Shown: one piece after another, positions 11,202 through 20,903 of the stretch | Layout: each line of letters opens with the position of its first letter | Position numbering within the stretch: the stretch's first letter is position 1 | NCBI GenBank assembly: GCA_963930775.1 | Contig: OZ005689.1 | Location: 8,754,854 to 8,818,853, forward strand | Direction: 5' to 3' | Length of the DNA stretch: 64,000 nucleotides | Source of the DNA: Cliona cf. orientalis | Taxonomy: Eukaryota > Porifera > Demospongiae > Clionaida > Clionaidae | Notes under the pieces: model-generated | Databases searched by the model: none | The model's input: only the letters and a program-made list of their open reading frames with translations | What the model was told of the DNA's origin: nothing | Position numbers and translations under genes: made by a program

Positions 11202-11607
11202 CTTTGTATTAAAACAGAACACATCATGGTTATGTAGCTTTGATAATAATATTAATTAAAAGGCAAAGATCATAGTATTAAAATATGACGAATTTCCTAG
11301 GTATAGCTGTTAAATAGAGCTAATCATGGCTGGTAATTTTTGTGGGGTGTTTAATACTTGTTGTTATGGTTTACCGTAGTGTCGCGAACCGTGGCAAAGC
11401 TCCCATGGCCAACTATCCCGTTCTTACCGGAAATATCCCGTCTCTGTTCCGCTCTTTTCCACCAGCTTTAGCTAAGATCTCCAGAACATGTGTCTCATGT
11501 AGCTATCATAGTATGAACACTAACGAGTCAATACGTGAGCGAAATCGTAGAGATCCTAAATAGATTATTGGCGCGTGGTTATGACGCAATCACGCGCGCG
11601 TGTATAT

Positions 11608-11665
11608 GAAGTACCGCTGAAGCCCCGCGACCTTTGACCTCACGTTAACCCCTTCAGCGCTCAAA
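11608..11665 (+). repeat. Short interspersed repeat shared with 30338-30378
   Basis: CGCGACCTTTGACC, CACGTTAACC and CCTTCAGCGC occur in the same order here and inverted at 30338-30378. The surrounding DNA shows little further similarity. Confidence 0.6.
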
Positions 11666-11996
11666 ATGGGGGAAGTAGATGCATCAAAAGATCACCTCTG
11701 CAGCTGGCTTTGATGAGCAACTTAACAGAACTGACACAGGAGAGCACTGAGCTTACCCATAGGCAGCCAACAGAGAGGAAGGTGCTTATTTAGACGTTTA
11801 TGGCTCAATGTCGGAGGAGAATGGTTGTAAATCGCTAGCATAGGCTTTCGTGAAGGTTTTTATCAGGGAAGAAAGCAAAGTGCCTTATAGGTATGAGGGT
11901 GTTCAACTCTTATTATTAATATGAACCAACTTAGCTATTAGAACTCCAGGCTATGGCTTGGAGCCACATGTACTAAGGAATGAGCAGAAAAGAGCC

Positions 11997-12224
11997 TACC
12001 ATATCCGATCTAATTAACGCGCCTCTCTAATAGATGCGCCACCTCGGCCTGAAGTGCAATTTTCATGCTCTATTTAAATGCGCCCACCCACGCGTCCCTA
12101 TACTTTTGTGTACAAAATTTTGTGCGCCACCTGGTCGCGAAGGATAATTTTCACGCTCTAATGGCGTGCCACCCAGCACTCGTAATTATTTTTTCATGGC
12201 GCGTTAATTAGATCGGATACGGTA
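11997..12224. mobile_element. MITE with 27-bp terminal inverted repeats
   Basis: Left TACCATATCCGATC followed by TAATTAACGCGCC; the right end is its reverse complement with one mismatch. 228 bp in all, non-coding, with several GCGCCACC blocks. No clear target duplication. The TACC/GGTA ends recall the other TACCGTA elements here. Confidence 0.85.
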
Positions 12225-12789
12225 TCACGAACAGATCATGAGGTAGCTAATCCAAACAAGTGGCTACTAGGAAACTAGCTACCTTATTTGGGTACTGTGT
12301 GCCATGTGAAGATGACCAAACTGAGTCATCGTATATGTACTGACACTGTTTGGCTAATTTTGATAAAAATTTAGTAATAATAGGCTGCAATGGCAATGGA
12401 TATCATGGATTCATTACTTCTGTATTCATAATGTAAAATTCTTATACAACAAGAGTCTGTCTGATCCTACTGAAAATTAATTAATAGTGCTACTAATAGA
12501 AAATTGGAAGGCTTGGTACGCATAGTATGAGAATTACTATGCACAATCATGTTGAGAACTGCCAAGATCCATAGCTCCATTATGAGGAAGAGAGGTGGCT
12601 GTAGATGTGCATGTGTGTATACATGTGTGTATAGAGTGAGTGTATTATGTGCAGTGTACGTGTGTATGAGTGTGTAAAATGTGCATGAAGTAATGTGTAA
12701 GTAGCTATGCATGTCAAAGAGGATAGTACGTACTAAGTGCATGCGCAGATAATTATCATTATGCCATGATTAAGAATTTGTGAACATAC
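12225..12789. other. Region downstream of gene B, TG-rich stretch
   Basis: 12600-12710 is a degenerate TG/TGTA microsatellite. No TM or tail exon matching gene C was found here, although gene B should need one if it were membrane-bound. Confidence 0.5.
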
Positions 12790-13154
12790 TGAAATTCACT
12801 GCTGTTGACACCTCGATTTCAAGGTCTTCTTCAACAACAGTTATGGTAAGAGTGTAGTTGTAGTTAATTTGTAGTCCAGTTGTAATGACTTCCACGACTG
12901 ATCTATTCCATCCTGTGTAAACAGACTGCCTATTAATCACTGGCTGCAATTCAACACCGGTAGTGGCTTGAATTGTAAGCATGTAGCTTGCTCTCTGATA
13001 GTCACAAATAAAAGGAGCCTGTACACATATTATTGATGATTGTAACACTATTATAGTGAATTCTTGCAAACCGTAAAGCTAATGTTAGCCATTGGAGTTC
13101 CATCATTTGAAAATGTCACTACGACAGTGACATCTGACTGAAACAGCTGTGGTG
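12790..13154 (-). CDS. Gene B last two exons: lineage-specific CDYQRA domain
   Basis: Exon 13154-13072 (phase 1 to 0) and exon 13018-12790 (phase 0 to 1). Motifs GTPMANISF, APFICDYQRASY and NYTLTITVVE match gene C exons 4-5 closely. I do not recognise the domain by name. It is beta-rich and may be a diverged FN3. Confidence 0.8.
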
Positions 13155-14301
13155 CTGCAAATGCATGATCAGTAATAATGAGCCATGTGACGATTGTCAT
13201 GGATACATAGTACTATTACTGAGAATCATACCAATAGGAAATCCTGCAGTCACTGATGCAGGAATACTTAGACCCACATCACTCACTGCCGTAACATTGA
13301 CAGTGATGATCTGACAGTACTGCATACCATCCTCAAAGGTGTGGACATAGCTAGTCTCAACATATTCAAGCAGATTTTCAAGTACATCCCCAGAGCATTT
13401 ATTCATTATTTGAATGTTGTAGCTCTCTACAGGATATTTCTGGTGGGAATACGGAGTTTTCCACTGAATTATCAGCTTTGATGAATTATTGAAGACTAGA
13501 ACTGGCTNNNNNNNNNNNNNNNNNNNNNNNNNNNNNNNNNNNNNNNNNNNNNNNNNNNNNNNNNNNNNNNNNNNNNNNNNNNNNNNNNNNNNNNNNNNNN
13601 NNNNNNNNNNNNNNNNNNNNNNNNNNNNNNNNNNNNNNNNNNNNNNNNNNNNNNNNNNNNNNNNNNNNNNNNNNNNNNNNNNNNNNNNNNNNNNNNNNNN
13701 NNNNNNNTCTATGACAGTCAAAATCACAGAAGCAGGTCCCAACACGGCAGAAACTGTTGCAGCATCCTGTAAATCCAGCTGCTACACAAGTACCATTTAG
13801 AGGAGGTGGCGTAGTCATGGAGGGACCTAGGGAGGGATCGAGAGAGGAAAGCACACCATGGCTTCTGCAATTACAAACTATATGGTTTTGATGATCTTAC
13901 TTGGTGAAATTTTCATACGGATCGAGGCAGGTAATAAAGGTTGCGTGCAAAGCGCACGCGATTTTTTTAGCCACACCCCCTCAGAAGCAAACCACGCCCA
14001 TTTTTGGGTGTTCTATCGCGATCATAGCAACGTAGCAAGTCTTCTTGTGTCCAGAACGGTGCGCAAACCCCTTTTATCAAGATCATGACATTACTTACAT
14101 CATCTCTGAGAGAGACATCTGTCTAGCTCTCTTAGATTGGAGCTATACCTTCTGCTAACAAACAGCATGCACGCTGCACGGTGAGTGTTCTGATGACCGA
14201 GGCTGCCTCAATTGTACATACTCCCTTGTAGCTACTTGTAGGAATAGTGGTTGGGGTGGGAACAATAGTCGAGGTAGTTGTGGTAGTAGCAAAAGTGAAA
14301 G
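12790..14301 (-). CDS. Spliced SMB/FN3 surface protein, paralogue of gene C (gene B, interrupted by an assembly gap)
   Basis: Exons in order: 14301-14149 (Thr-rich, TFATTTTTSTIVPTPTT), 13826 to the gap at 13708 (somatomedin-B-like: NGTCVAAGFTGCC, CFCDFDC), from the gap to 13232 (FN3: LIIQWKTPY, YPVESYNI, QIITVNVTAVSD), 13154-13072 and 13018-12790. The last two encode the domain NGTPMAxI-CDYQRAxYxLTI-YNYTLTITVVE that also forms exons 4-5 of gene C; exon lengths (83/229 versus 80/220 nt) and phases correspond. Phases fit at all visible joins. No signal peptide exon upstream and no TM exon downstream were found. If the last donor is ignored, translation ends nine residues later at 12770, giving a secreted form. 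Confidence 0.75.
13232..13507 (-). CDS. Gene B exon: FN3 domain
   Basis: Open from the gap to the donor at CCTATTG/GTATGA, phase 1. It shares YPVESYNI, QI(I/L)TVNVTAVS and GFPIG with gene C exon 3, so the two exons are direct paralogues. Confidence 0.8.
13508..13707. other. Assembly gap of 200 N
   Basis: A run of exactly 200 N, probably a placeholder of unknown true size. It interrupts gene B between the Cys module and the FN3 domain, so one or more exons may be hidden. Confidence 0.99.
13708..13826 (-). CDS. Gene B exon: somatomedin-B-like Cys module, cut by the gap
   Basis: After the acceptor CCCTCCCTAG the frame reads SMTTPPPLNGTC and then a C-x6-CC-x3-C-x4-C-x-C-x3-C pattern typical of SMB-like repeats in invertebrate surface proteins. 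The rest of the module lies in the run of N. Confidence 0.65.
14149..14301 (-). CDS. Gene B exon: Thr-rich linker with Cys pair
   Basis: 153 nt, phase 1 to 1, between CATGTACAG and GAAG/GTATAG. The Thr run looks mucin-like and the end reads RACCLLAEG. No domain is named. Support is the splice sites and the open frame. Confidence 0.5.
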
Positions 14302-14460
14302 CTGTACATGTACACAGAAAGAGAGCTGGAACCTACCATTATATGTACCAACAAACAAGCTTATATGATTCAGTGGTAGGGGCATAGCCAGAATTTTAGA
14401 AAAAAAGGGGGCAAGATTGCGCCTAAAGCGCACTAGACTGGAAAACATTAAATCACATAC

Positions 14461-14600
14461 TCTGGAGTGGAATCTCATTATATACAGACTTTCTCATTCG
14501 TATTTAATCACAGGGGTTCCCCCAACCCACCAGAAGCATCAACATTAACCCCTTTTGTATAAAATTCCACGCACTTGCGCTCACTCTCACTGTGACACGA
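14461..14600. repeat. Inverted copy of 17790-17940
   Basis: GGAATCTC, ATACAGACT, CTCATTCGTATTTA, TTCCCCCAACCCACC and AATTCCACGC run here in one direction and reverse-complemented at 17790-17940. The two copies enclose about 3.2 kb that holds several other elements. Confidence 0.8.
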
Positions 14601-14639
14601 TGTATGTTCAATAGGTTGCTATACAGAACAATTATTATT

Positions 14640-14945
14640 AATAAAGTATAAAAAATAATTGAAAATTAAAATATGAAGTAGGGATGGCATGCAGGGCCAA
14701 AAAGTACACAAACAAGATTTGTAGGGATAATCAAATCCACTATACATCCCTACGCTTGCTTCTAGACCACTTAGTGATCAACATAATCAGGTGCACACAT
14801 GATAATAATAATAAAGGAAAGCAAGCGTAGGGATGTATAGTGGATTTGATTATCCCTACAAATCTTGTTTGTGTACTTTTTGGCCCTGCATGCCATCCCT
14901 ACTTCATATTTTAATTTTCAATTCTTTTTTATACTTGTTATTGTT
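14640..14945. mobile_element. Foldback element, ~130-bp arms
   Basis: Arms 14640-14770 and 14815-14945 are near-perfect reverse complements (GAAGTAGGGATGGCATGCAG, CATCCCTACGCTTGC). The apex is about 45 bp. The same family recurs at 62801-63181 and as a single arm at 19790-19860. The open frames here are by-products of the repeat. Confidence 0.9.
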
Positions 14946-15779
14946 CCTTTTTTTACTGCTCTCTGGGCAACTAATGATTTGTATGTTGTTTCAGCAATTA
15001 TACCACCTCACATGGTTTGCCCATTCAATTATTTAACTTCATTGTCTATGGTTAAGACTACCGTCAATCAGACTCAATCTCAATGTTTTCTTTCTTTTCC
15101 TGCATCTTGTATAATTGGTCTATGATATATTAAGTTATATTTATAATGTGTGCGAGTAGTGTGTAATAGCCTCGGATAGTTGTGTTCAGGAGAATCGGGC
15201 AACTTTTGAAGCATAATATATCGTTCCTGCATACACCCCCATCAGCATCAAAAGGTTGGTCTAGTACTGCATCTATAAATATACCTTTGATTTCAGGTTA
15301 CAGGACCGCCGGAAGACCCTGGATTGCATGCCATGGTAGCCCAAACATTAACTTTAATGCTGATGGTATATATTGAACTGACTGGACACAATCTAGTACC
15401 ATGCAGGCTAGTTTATAATGCATGACTATGAACAGAACCCGTGTTGAAGAACAAAGGTCACATGCTGGATTGATATCGCTACACCATTAATTTTACTTCA
15501 ATGCCAATAATAATACAAATTTAATATTAGAGGGTTGAACAAACAACGTCAAAATATCCAAGTGAGCTTTATGATGAAGGTATCAGTGAATTATTTGAAT
15601 AGTCAGAAGGAGGGATGGGATCTAGCATCGGACTCTGCCTATCAAGTGCAAACCCAGTCTTTTGATGGCCGGAATGTCTTCATTCAATGTACCATAATAC
15701 AATTGAACATGCATCGGTACAGTGGGACTCTCGAAAGACATAGCTGCAGGTAACCAGTGTGTGCCATTGCAGTCTAGTA
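14946..15779. other. Intergenic, nothing recognised
   Basis: Short frames without domains. A minus-strand frame at 15622-15849 begins inside the MITE relic that follows and is not credible as a gene. Confidence 0.5.
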
Positions 15780-15955
15780 CATCTGATGCAACGCAGTAGC
15801 CACGCCCCTCGATCTCACAATTGCTTGTTCCTGAAGATAGCTGGGACAAATCTAAAAGGAGGCTGCTTCACGCCGAGTAGCGATGAAAAGATTCATATTA
15901 GGGAGGCCAGTAAGTCTATTGTTGATAGTAGCCACCATTATCGATAGTTCACTGA
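15780..15955 (+). repeat. Relic of the CAGTGGCG MITE
   Basis: AGCCACGCCCCTC, CTGAAGATAGCTGG and GAGGCCAGTAAGT with TATTGTTG match the interior of 3742-4055. The terminal repeats are gone. Confidence 0.65.
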
Positions 15956-15959
15956 GCAT

Positions 15960-16482
15960 GAGCTAAGCGCTCGAGTGCGCGCGAGTGCCATGGCCTATGG
16001 GCGGTCACATGACTTCACCATGGCAACAGTGTAGGAGCATGCGCATTATATGACAAAATGGCGTGTCAGACACACCCACTTTTTAGATGCGCTGCGTAAA
16101 TTCCACGATTCACCCACTGTCACGATAGCAAAGGTAGCGCGCCGTGGACCTACGCTCAACAAAATGGAGTAGATTTATACTTAAACTAAGGTGAGGAGTG
16201 ATGCTAGTCTTGAGCTAGCCCTGGATAAGATGAAAGAAAGAAGAATGAGGAATTGCACTTTTTTTACAAACTTGAAAACGGCTGGTTCATGCGTATCTGA
16301 TTGTTTCCATGGATGTGTTGGGGCTTGCTAGATAGATATTTTGGCGTAGATCACGAATATGAAAGTTAAAAATCTTAAAATTCAAGTCGTTCTGAGTTAT
16401 TAACATTTTTGTTTTGTATTACATATATGGCATATCCGGGCCATCCCTACTTATAGAGTCTACCGACTCTATGATTATGTCC
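15960..16482 (+). repeat. Interspersed ~520-bp repeat, copy 1
   Basis: The blocks ACATGACTTCACCATGG, GGAGCATGCGCATTATAT, GTCTTGAGCTAGCCC and ACATATATGGCATATCCGGG plus the palindrome AGAGTCTACCGACTCT appear in the same order, inverted, at 61797-62300. The termini are not resolved. Confidence 0.75.
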
Positions 16483-16583
16483 CTACAAAACTCATTTATT
16501 ATTATGTCCATATAAGATTCAATAGTTGCACAACAAGCTAGCCTTAGCTTGCAAAAGTTGCCTCAAGATAGCTGAGCTCTTAA

Positions 16584-17243
16584 GGTTACGGGATAGTGTT
16601 CCGCCCACGCATGGTCAAAAGTCACATGAATAATAAATGAGACAGTTATATTTGTCCACGTTCTTTGCACAGTCAAGGCACAGCTAGGTAAGTAACTCTC
16701 CTGATGCCTGCCGCATGGTCCACAAAAACGAAAAGCAAACCTGCCACTGTTTGTCTGTAAGTTTTGCAATTTTCTGCGTCACTTTTTGCCAAGGTAAACA
16801 GCTTCTATGTACTGATATACAAACGAAACGATAGCTTACGAGTCTCTATAGGGCCAGGTATAGCGTTTGAACTCTGTCGAGTTACACGAACAGAAAGCGA
16901 ACATAAAAGCTTACTGCTCAGCTGCCATGTGACTCACTTAATGGCGGCCCTCCAGGAAAAAACCCTGTCTGACGACTCACCATCTTGGAGTTTTCGAAAA
17001 AGCACTATTATAATAGCTAGCTACTTGGCCCTGCTCCGATCGATGGACTATCGTGAACGACAGCAAAGTCAGTTCATTCAAGTCTCTGGCCTTCAAAAGT
17101 TGACGCAGGAACTTGGGACTTCGTCTACATCTGGAAATGGTCAACGTTCGTCTGGGTTTCCGACTAAACCGCATTAAAACATACGTGAATTGTGTCCGTG
17201 CGCAATCATTTATAAATTGCGCGTCAAATACTATCCCGTAACC
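16584..17243. mobile_element. TTAA-flanked non-autonomous element
   Basis: 660 bp with ends GGTTACGGGATAGT and ACTATCCCGTAACC, flanked on both sides by TTAA (16580-16583, 17244-17247), as for piggyBac-like or Kolobok-like elements. Inside is a short plus-strand frame with an ATGGCGGCC start at 16938 and a stop at 17175-17177. It has no recognisable transposase motif. Confidence 0.85.
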
Positions 17244-17425
17244 TTAAAGAGTCCCGATCCAACAGATTATAGCTAGGTTGTGCCTCAGTCCACCTACTAG
17301 TATTCAAATAGCTACATGTAGCTAGCCACTATGTTGCTACCCAGGTTCTTTAGAAGTTCTCATGTCACGTTCACTCTCAAGGACGTCCTGTGGACACCAT
17401 GCTTTGAGTCCTGGTGGTATTAAAT

Positions 17426-17616
17426 TACCGTAAATCTGGCCATTTTCGTTGTAAGAATATTTTCGTAGTCGATGGTGGCTACGAAAATTAATCTTACGAA
17501 AATTAGCATGCACTATTAACGCTAATGTGGAAAGGGGTCGTTCCTACGAAATATTTTTTATACGAAAATTTATCATACGAAAGTTTCTTTACACGAAAAT
17601 TTCCAGATCTACGGTA
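17426..17616. mobile_element. Short MITE with TACCGTAAATCTGG ends
   Basis: Left TACCGTAAATCTGG, right CCAGATCTACGGTA, 191 bp. The interior is a series of TACGAAAAT and ATTTTCGTA blocks, so most of it folds on itself. Confidence 0.82.
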
Positions 17617-17789
17617 ACTGTCTTTTTATCAGAGCTGTCTCAGAGTCCAAGGTACTATTTGCTCAGGAGGTTTTGTATCTTACTTTAATAACTGTCCGTC
17701 CGTCTACTTAACAAAATCCTAGATAGCTAGCTACTATAATCTACAGATGCATATAATTTCTATTGAGTACATAGACTCTAGCTACATGC

Positions 17790-17940
17790 ACTGTCAGAGT
17801 GCAAGGGCGTGGAATTCCATGCGAAAGTGGTTAAACTTGATGCTCCTTCAGTTGGTGGGTTGGGGGAAACCCTGTGACTAAATACGAATGAGTAAGACTT
17901 AGTCTGTACATAACGAGATTCCTGGAGTGTTCCCAGTTTG
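17790..17940. repeat. Inverted partner of 14461-14600
   Basis: Reverse complement of the earlier block. The shared core is GGTGGGTTGGGGGAA with AATACGAATGAG. About 180 bp further on, CCCCTGGCTACGCCCCTG (18148-18165) is the probable end of a CAGKGGCG-type element. Confidence 0.75.
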
Positions 17941-18169
17941 TATCCTTTGAACTCGGCAAAATCTTGAAACTCGAGACCAGTACCGCTCAATTAAAGCACA
18001 GCTCGAAAGTTTGTTTAGAAATTATAGCTTTATAGTCAGCCTTTCTGTTATCCTGAAGACTACTGCAACAACTTGGTAGCGGTATTTATAGGGTAAGCAG
18101 TAGTAAATATTACATGACTCTGGGGGGCAAATGCCCCATGCTCTCCCCTGGCTACGCCCCTGTTTAGCA

Positions 18170-18410
18170 TTAATAATTTGTTAGATGTGTGTCTAACCAT
18201 GGGGAGGATTTACGCATTTCTCATTAAATACCATTCCCATGTATGAAACTTTAAAAGAGAGATGTAAATCCTTCCCATGAATGACTTATGGGAAAAGTGA
18301 TGTAAATCAATCCCATGAGTCACTCATGGGTTTGATGACGTAAATCCGGCCTTTCCACGAGTCACAGACACTCATGGGATTTTCTTCCATTTTAGCTACG
18401 TATTTTCTAT
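18170..18410. repeat. Repeat with CCCATGAGTCACTCATGGG palindromes, copy 1
   Basis: Several 17-19-bp palindromes centred on TGAGTCA or TGAATGA alternate with TGACGTAAAT or TGATGTAAAT at ~40-bp spacing. The whole block is an inverted copy of 24370-24665. Confidence 0.85.
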
Positions 18411-18699
18411 CTGACTGCAAGGCAGATTTGGCATAAAACTTTCCATTGATGCAGTAAGCAGGGATTGGCATAAAAATCTCCCTTTGTGCAGCAAGACAAA
18501 ACTTCCTACTTTAAGCCATTGTCTGCATGACCTTTAATACTGCAATCTTTTTGCGATTTTTGACCGTCCGTCTGAACCCTCCTGTATTAAATGGTAAGGG
18601 TCGTCTGAGATAAAGTATGCATTCGAGGCACAAAGTTCTAGCCGGCCAGCCAGTGGTGTAGTAGTGTGTGATATTGCCAGTCTGTGTTTACCAATTGCC

Positions 18700-19760
18700 A
18701 TGAATGTGAGTGCATGTAAAAATTCTCATACTCACATGTGTACAGAACATGCTTCAAGCACATCGTCAGTCAATGAAACTCAGAAATAATTTACTGATGT
18801 CAAGATAAAGGTAGCTACTGATCGAATTTGGAATTTTAGAGATGATGTGTGTAGAATCGAGATCTAAAAAGCTATTTATGTACTAATTGCTGTGAATGTG
18901 TGCACATAGAAAATTCTTAGTACACATACACACAGACGTCACTAATACCATGTCCATTGTTTACACATCTCTAGATACTATTATTATAGACAAAAGATAA
19001 AGGTACTGGTCTGGTTTTGGTACTTAAAAAGTGTGGGGTGTACAATGAGACCAAAAAAGCTATAAGAGATGTCGCAGCTGTACCGATTAACATTGAAGTA
19101 CACACTAAGTGCTCATCCTCACATGCCATATCCACTGTTTACACCACTCTAGATTACGAGTACAGACACAAGAACAAAGGTACGTATACTGATCAAGTTT
19201 GGTACTCCAGAGATGTTGTATGTGGAATTGAGGGCTAAAAAGCTATGAAAATTGTACCAATTATATTACTGAGAATGCATGCAGTGCATAGGAAATTCTC
19301 ATACTCATGCACATGTATAGAACATGTCTCAACCACATCGCCAGTCAACGAAACTAGGAGAGATGATTGTTAATATCAAGTCAATGGATACTAATCAAAT
19401 TTGGTACTTCAGGAATGTTGTGTGTAGAATTGAGAGCTAAAAAGCTATGAAATATAATATTATACTGATTACCGTATATTATAATGACAATAAATATATG
19501 CTCCGTAAAAACAATGAAAGTGAATATCACGATTTGGTAGTGACATCTGTGGCAAAATGTAGTGACCGTCACTACATTTTGCCACAGATATCACTACCAA
19601 GTAGTGATGTTCACTATTCACTTATTACAGTGACATGTACGCATATGGAAAATTCTTAGCATATTATTATACACACACACACACAAGTCACCAATACCAT
19701 ATCCACTGTTTACACCACTTTCAATTATGAATACAGACACAAGAACAAAGGAACTGGTCT
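18700..19760 (+). repeat. Degenerate tandem repeat, period 186-199 bp
   Basis: The unit core (TTTGGTACTTCAGAGATGTT, GAATTGAGAGCTAAAAAGCT) recurs with starts near 18818, 19004, 19190 and 19389. A second block (CCATATCCACTGTTTACACC) recurs out of step with it. Confidence 0.82.
19533..19600. repeat. Loop-less 33-bp hairpin
   Basis: The arms TTGGTAGTGACATCTGTGGC and its complement, extended through AAAATGTAGTGAC, meet with almost no loop and one mismatch. It lies inside the tandem-repeat element. Confidence 0.85.
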
Positions 19761-20330
19761 GGTATTGCGGTGAGGGTTAATAAAATTGAAGGGTGGAGTA
19801 GGGATGGCAGGTTGAAAAAGTATGCATACAAGGGTTATAAGGATGTACTACGTATATTATAATAATGAATGCACAGGAGTGCAGAACCCTCACCGCTACA
19901 CGCATGCATGACTCATGCACATGTAGATCTATAGCATGTCTCAATGTGTATGCCTGCTCAATATCAGGAGTATTGAACCTATAGCTACATATACCCTGCA
20001 CCTGAGGTAGCTACTCGGGTTTTCTTCAGAGTCTGTGCATGATATAGGCGTAGGGGGAAGGCACCTGGCTATGTCACTGAAAGCCTCTGTGACTACTTTG
20101 CACTTGAGAGCCACTGCCTTAAATTTACACTGTCACTGCATTGACAACTAACCAGCAAGGCACACAATGGCAACCACAGCTGCACACTACTACACCACTG
20201 GGCAGGACGTAACGTGACCATTCTTCCTTGATGCCGGGTAATCCTCGGATGCGTACTTTCTCTCAGACGACCCTTACCGTACGGATGGACGGATGGACAA
20301 AAATCGCCAAACAATTGCAGTAACCCTCCG

Positions 20331-20903
20331 CCTACGCTTTGCGGCGAGGATTAATAATATTATATACCTTGTTATCCCTGCTACCCTATCAAGCCTAATA
20401 TATTAGCTATAAACGCTGTGTCTAGAGTCCCGGCACCGGAACCCAAGATTTAGTGCTTGGAGTACTGGCAGTGTATATATAAAGCTATAATATTGAGCGC
20501 AAGACGGCTAGTGAGGCTAGTAGCGGGGGTTTGCATATGCTCACAGATTTGCGTTGTTGGAGACGTACGCGTGTAGTAATGTTAGCAACTTTTCATTACA
20601 ATTCTGTTATGACTTTATCTGTATACATTAGTGCCAAGCGTACAATAATAGGCTAGATAACACCTCCGAGACAAGATATTAATAGCTAATAGTGAACGCT
20701 AGTCTCGCTAACCACACCCTTCAATCTCAAGGGGGGGGTGGCGCGCTAGACTATGTGAATAGCAAATTATGTATTAACGTAAGACCATCAACTCTCGACC
20801 GTGTAAGACATTCGGAATTGTGACTCGGGGTCTGTACGTGCTAAAAACTTGGAATAAAATCCATTTAGTAGATAATAAACAACCGCTGTGAGCTTACTAT
20901 TAC
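20331..20903. other. Intergenic, nothing recognised
   Basis: No domain-bearing frame. A poly-G run sits at about 20730. The DNA just before 20904 may be the upstream continuation of the LINE interrupted by the next element, but the frame is not readable. Confidence 0.4.

Larger units (their letters stand above)
18539..20330. mobile_element. 1.8-kb element with ~150-bp inverted repeats and internal tandem repeats
   Basis: Left block 18539-18690 and right block 20160-20330 are inverted: GCGATTTTTG, CCGTCCGTC, GGTAAGGGTCGTCTGAGA, GAGG and CCAGTGGTGTAGTAGTGTG correspond in order. Between them lie at least four units of 186-199 bp and a perfect hairpin at 19533-19600. No transposase frame. Target duplications were not resolved. 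Confidence 0.8.

Noticed and set aside
13858-13931. Plus-strand leader-like frame MASAITNYMVLMILLGEIF with a donor
   Set aside because: The Kozak context (CACCATGG) and phase 1 are tempting, but it lies antisense to gene B and no plus-strand Ig or FN3 exon was found downstream.
15622-15849. 75-aa minus-strand Cys-containing frame
   Set aside because: Its N-terminal part lies in a MITE relic shared with 3742-4055, and no splice sites fit a neighbour.
16764-17177. 137-aa plus-strand frame as a host gene
   Set aside because: It lies wholly inside a TTAA-flanked element and has no recognisable domain. Kept only as a note on that element.
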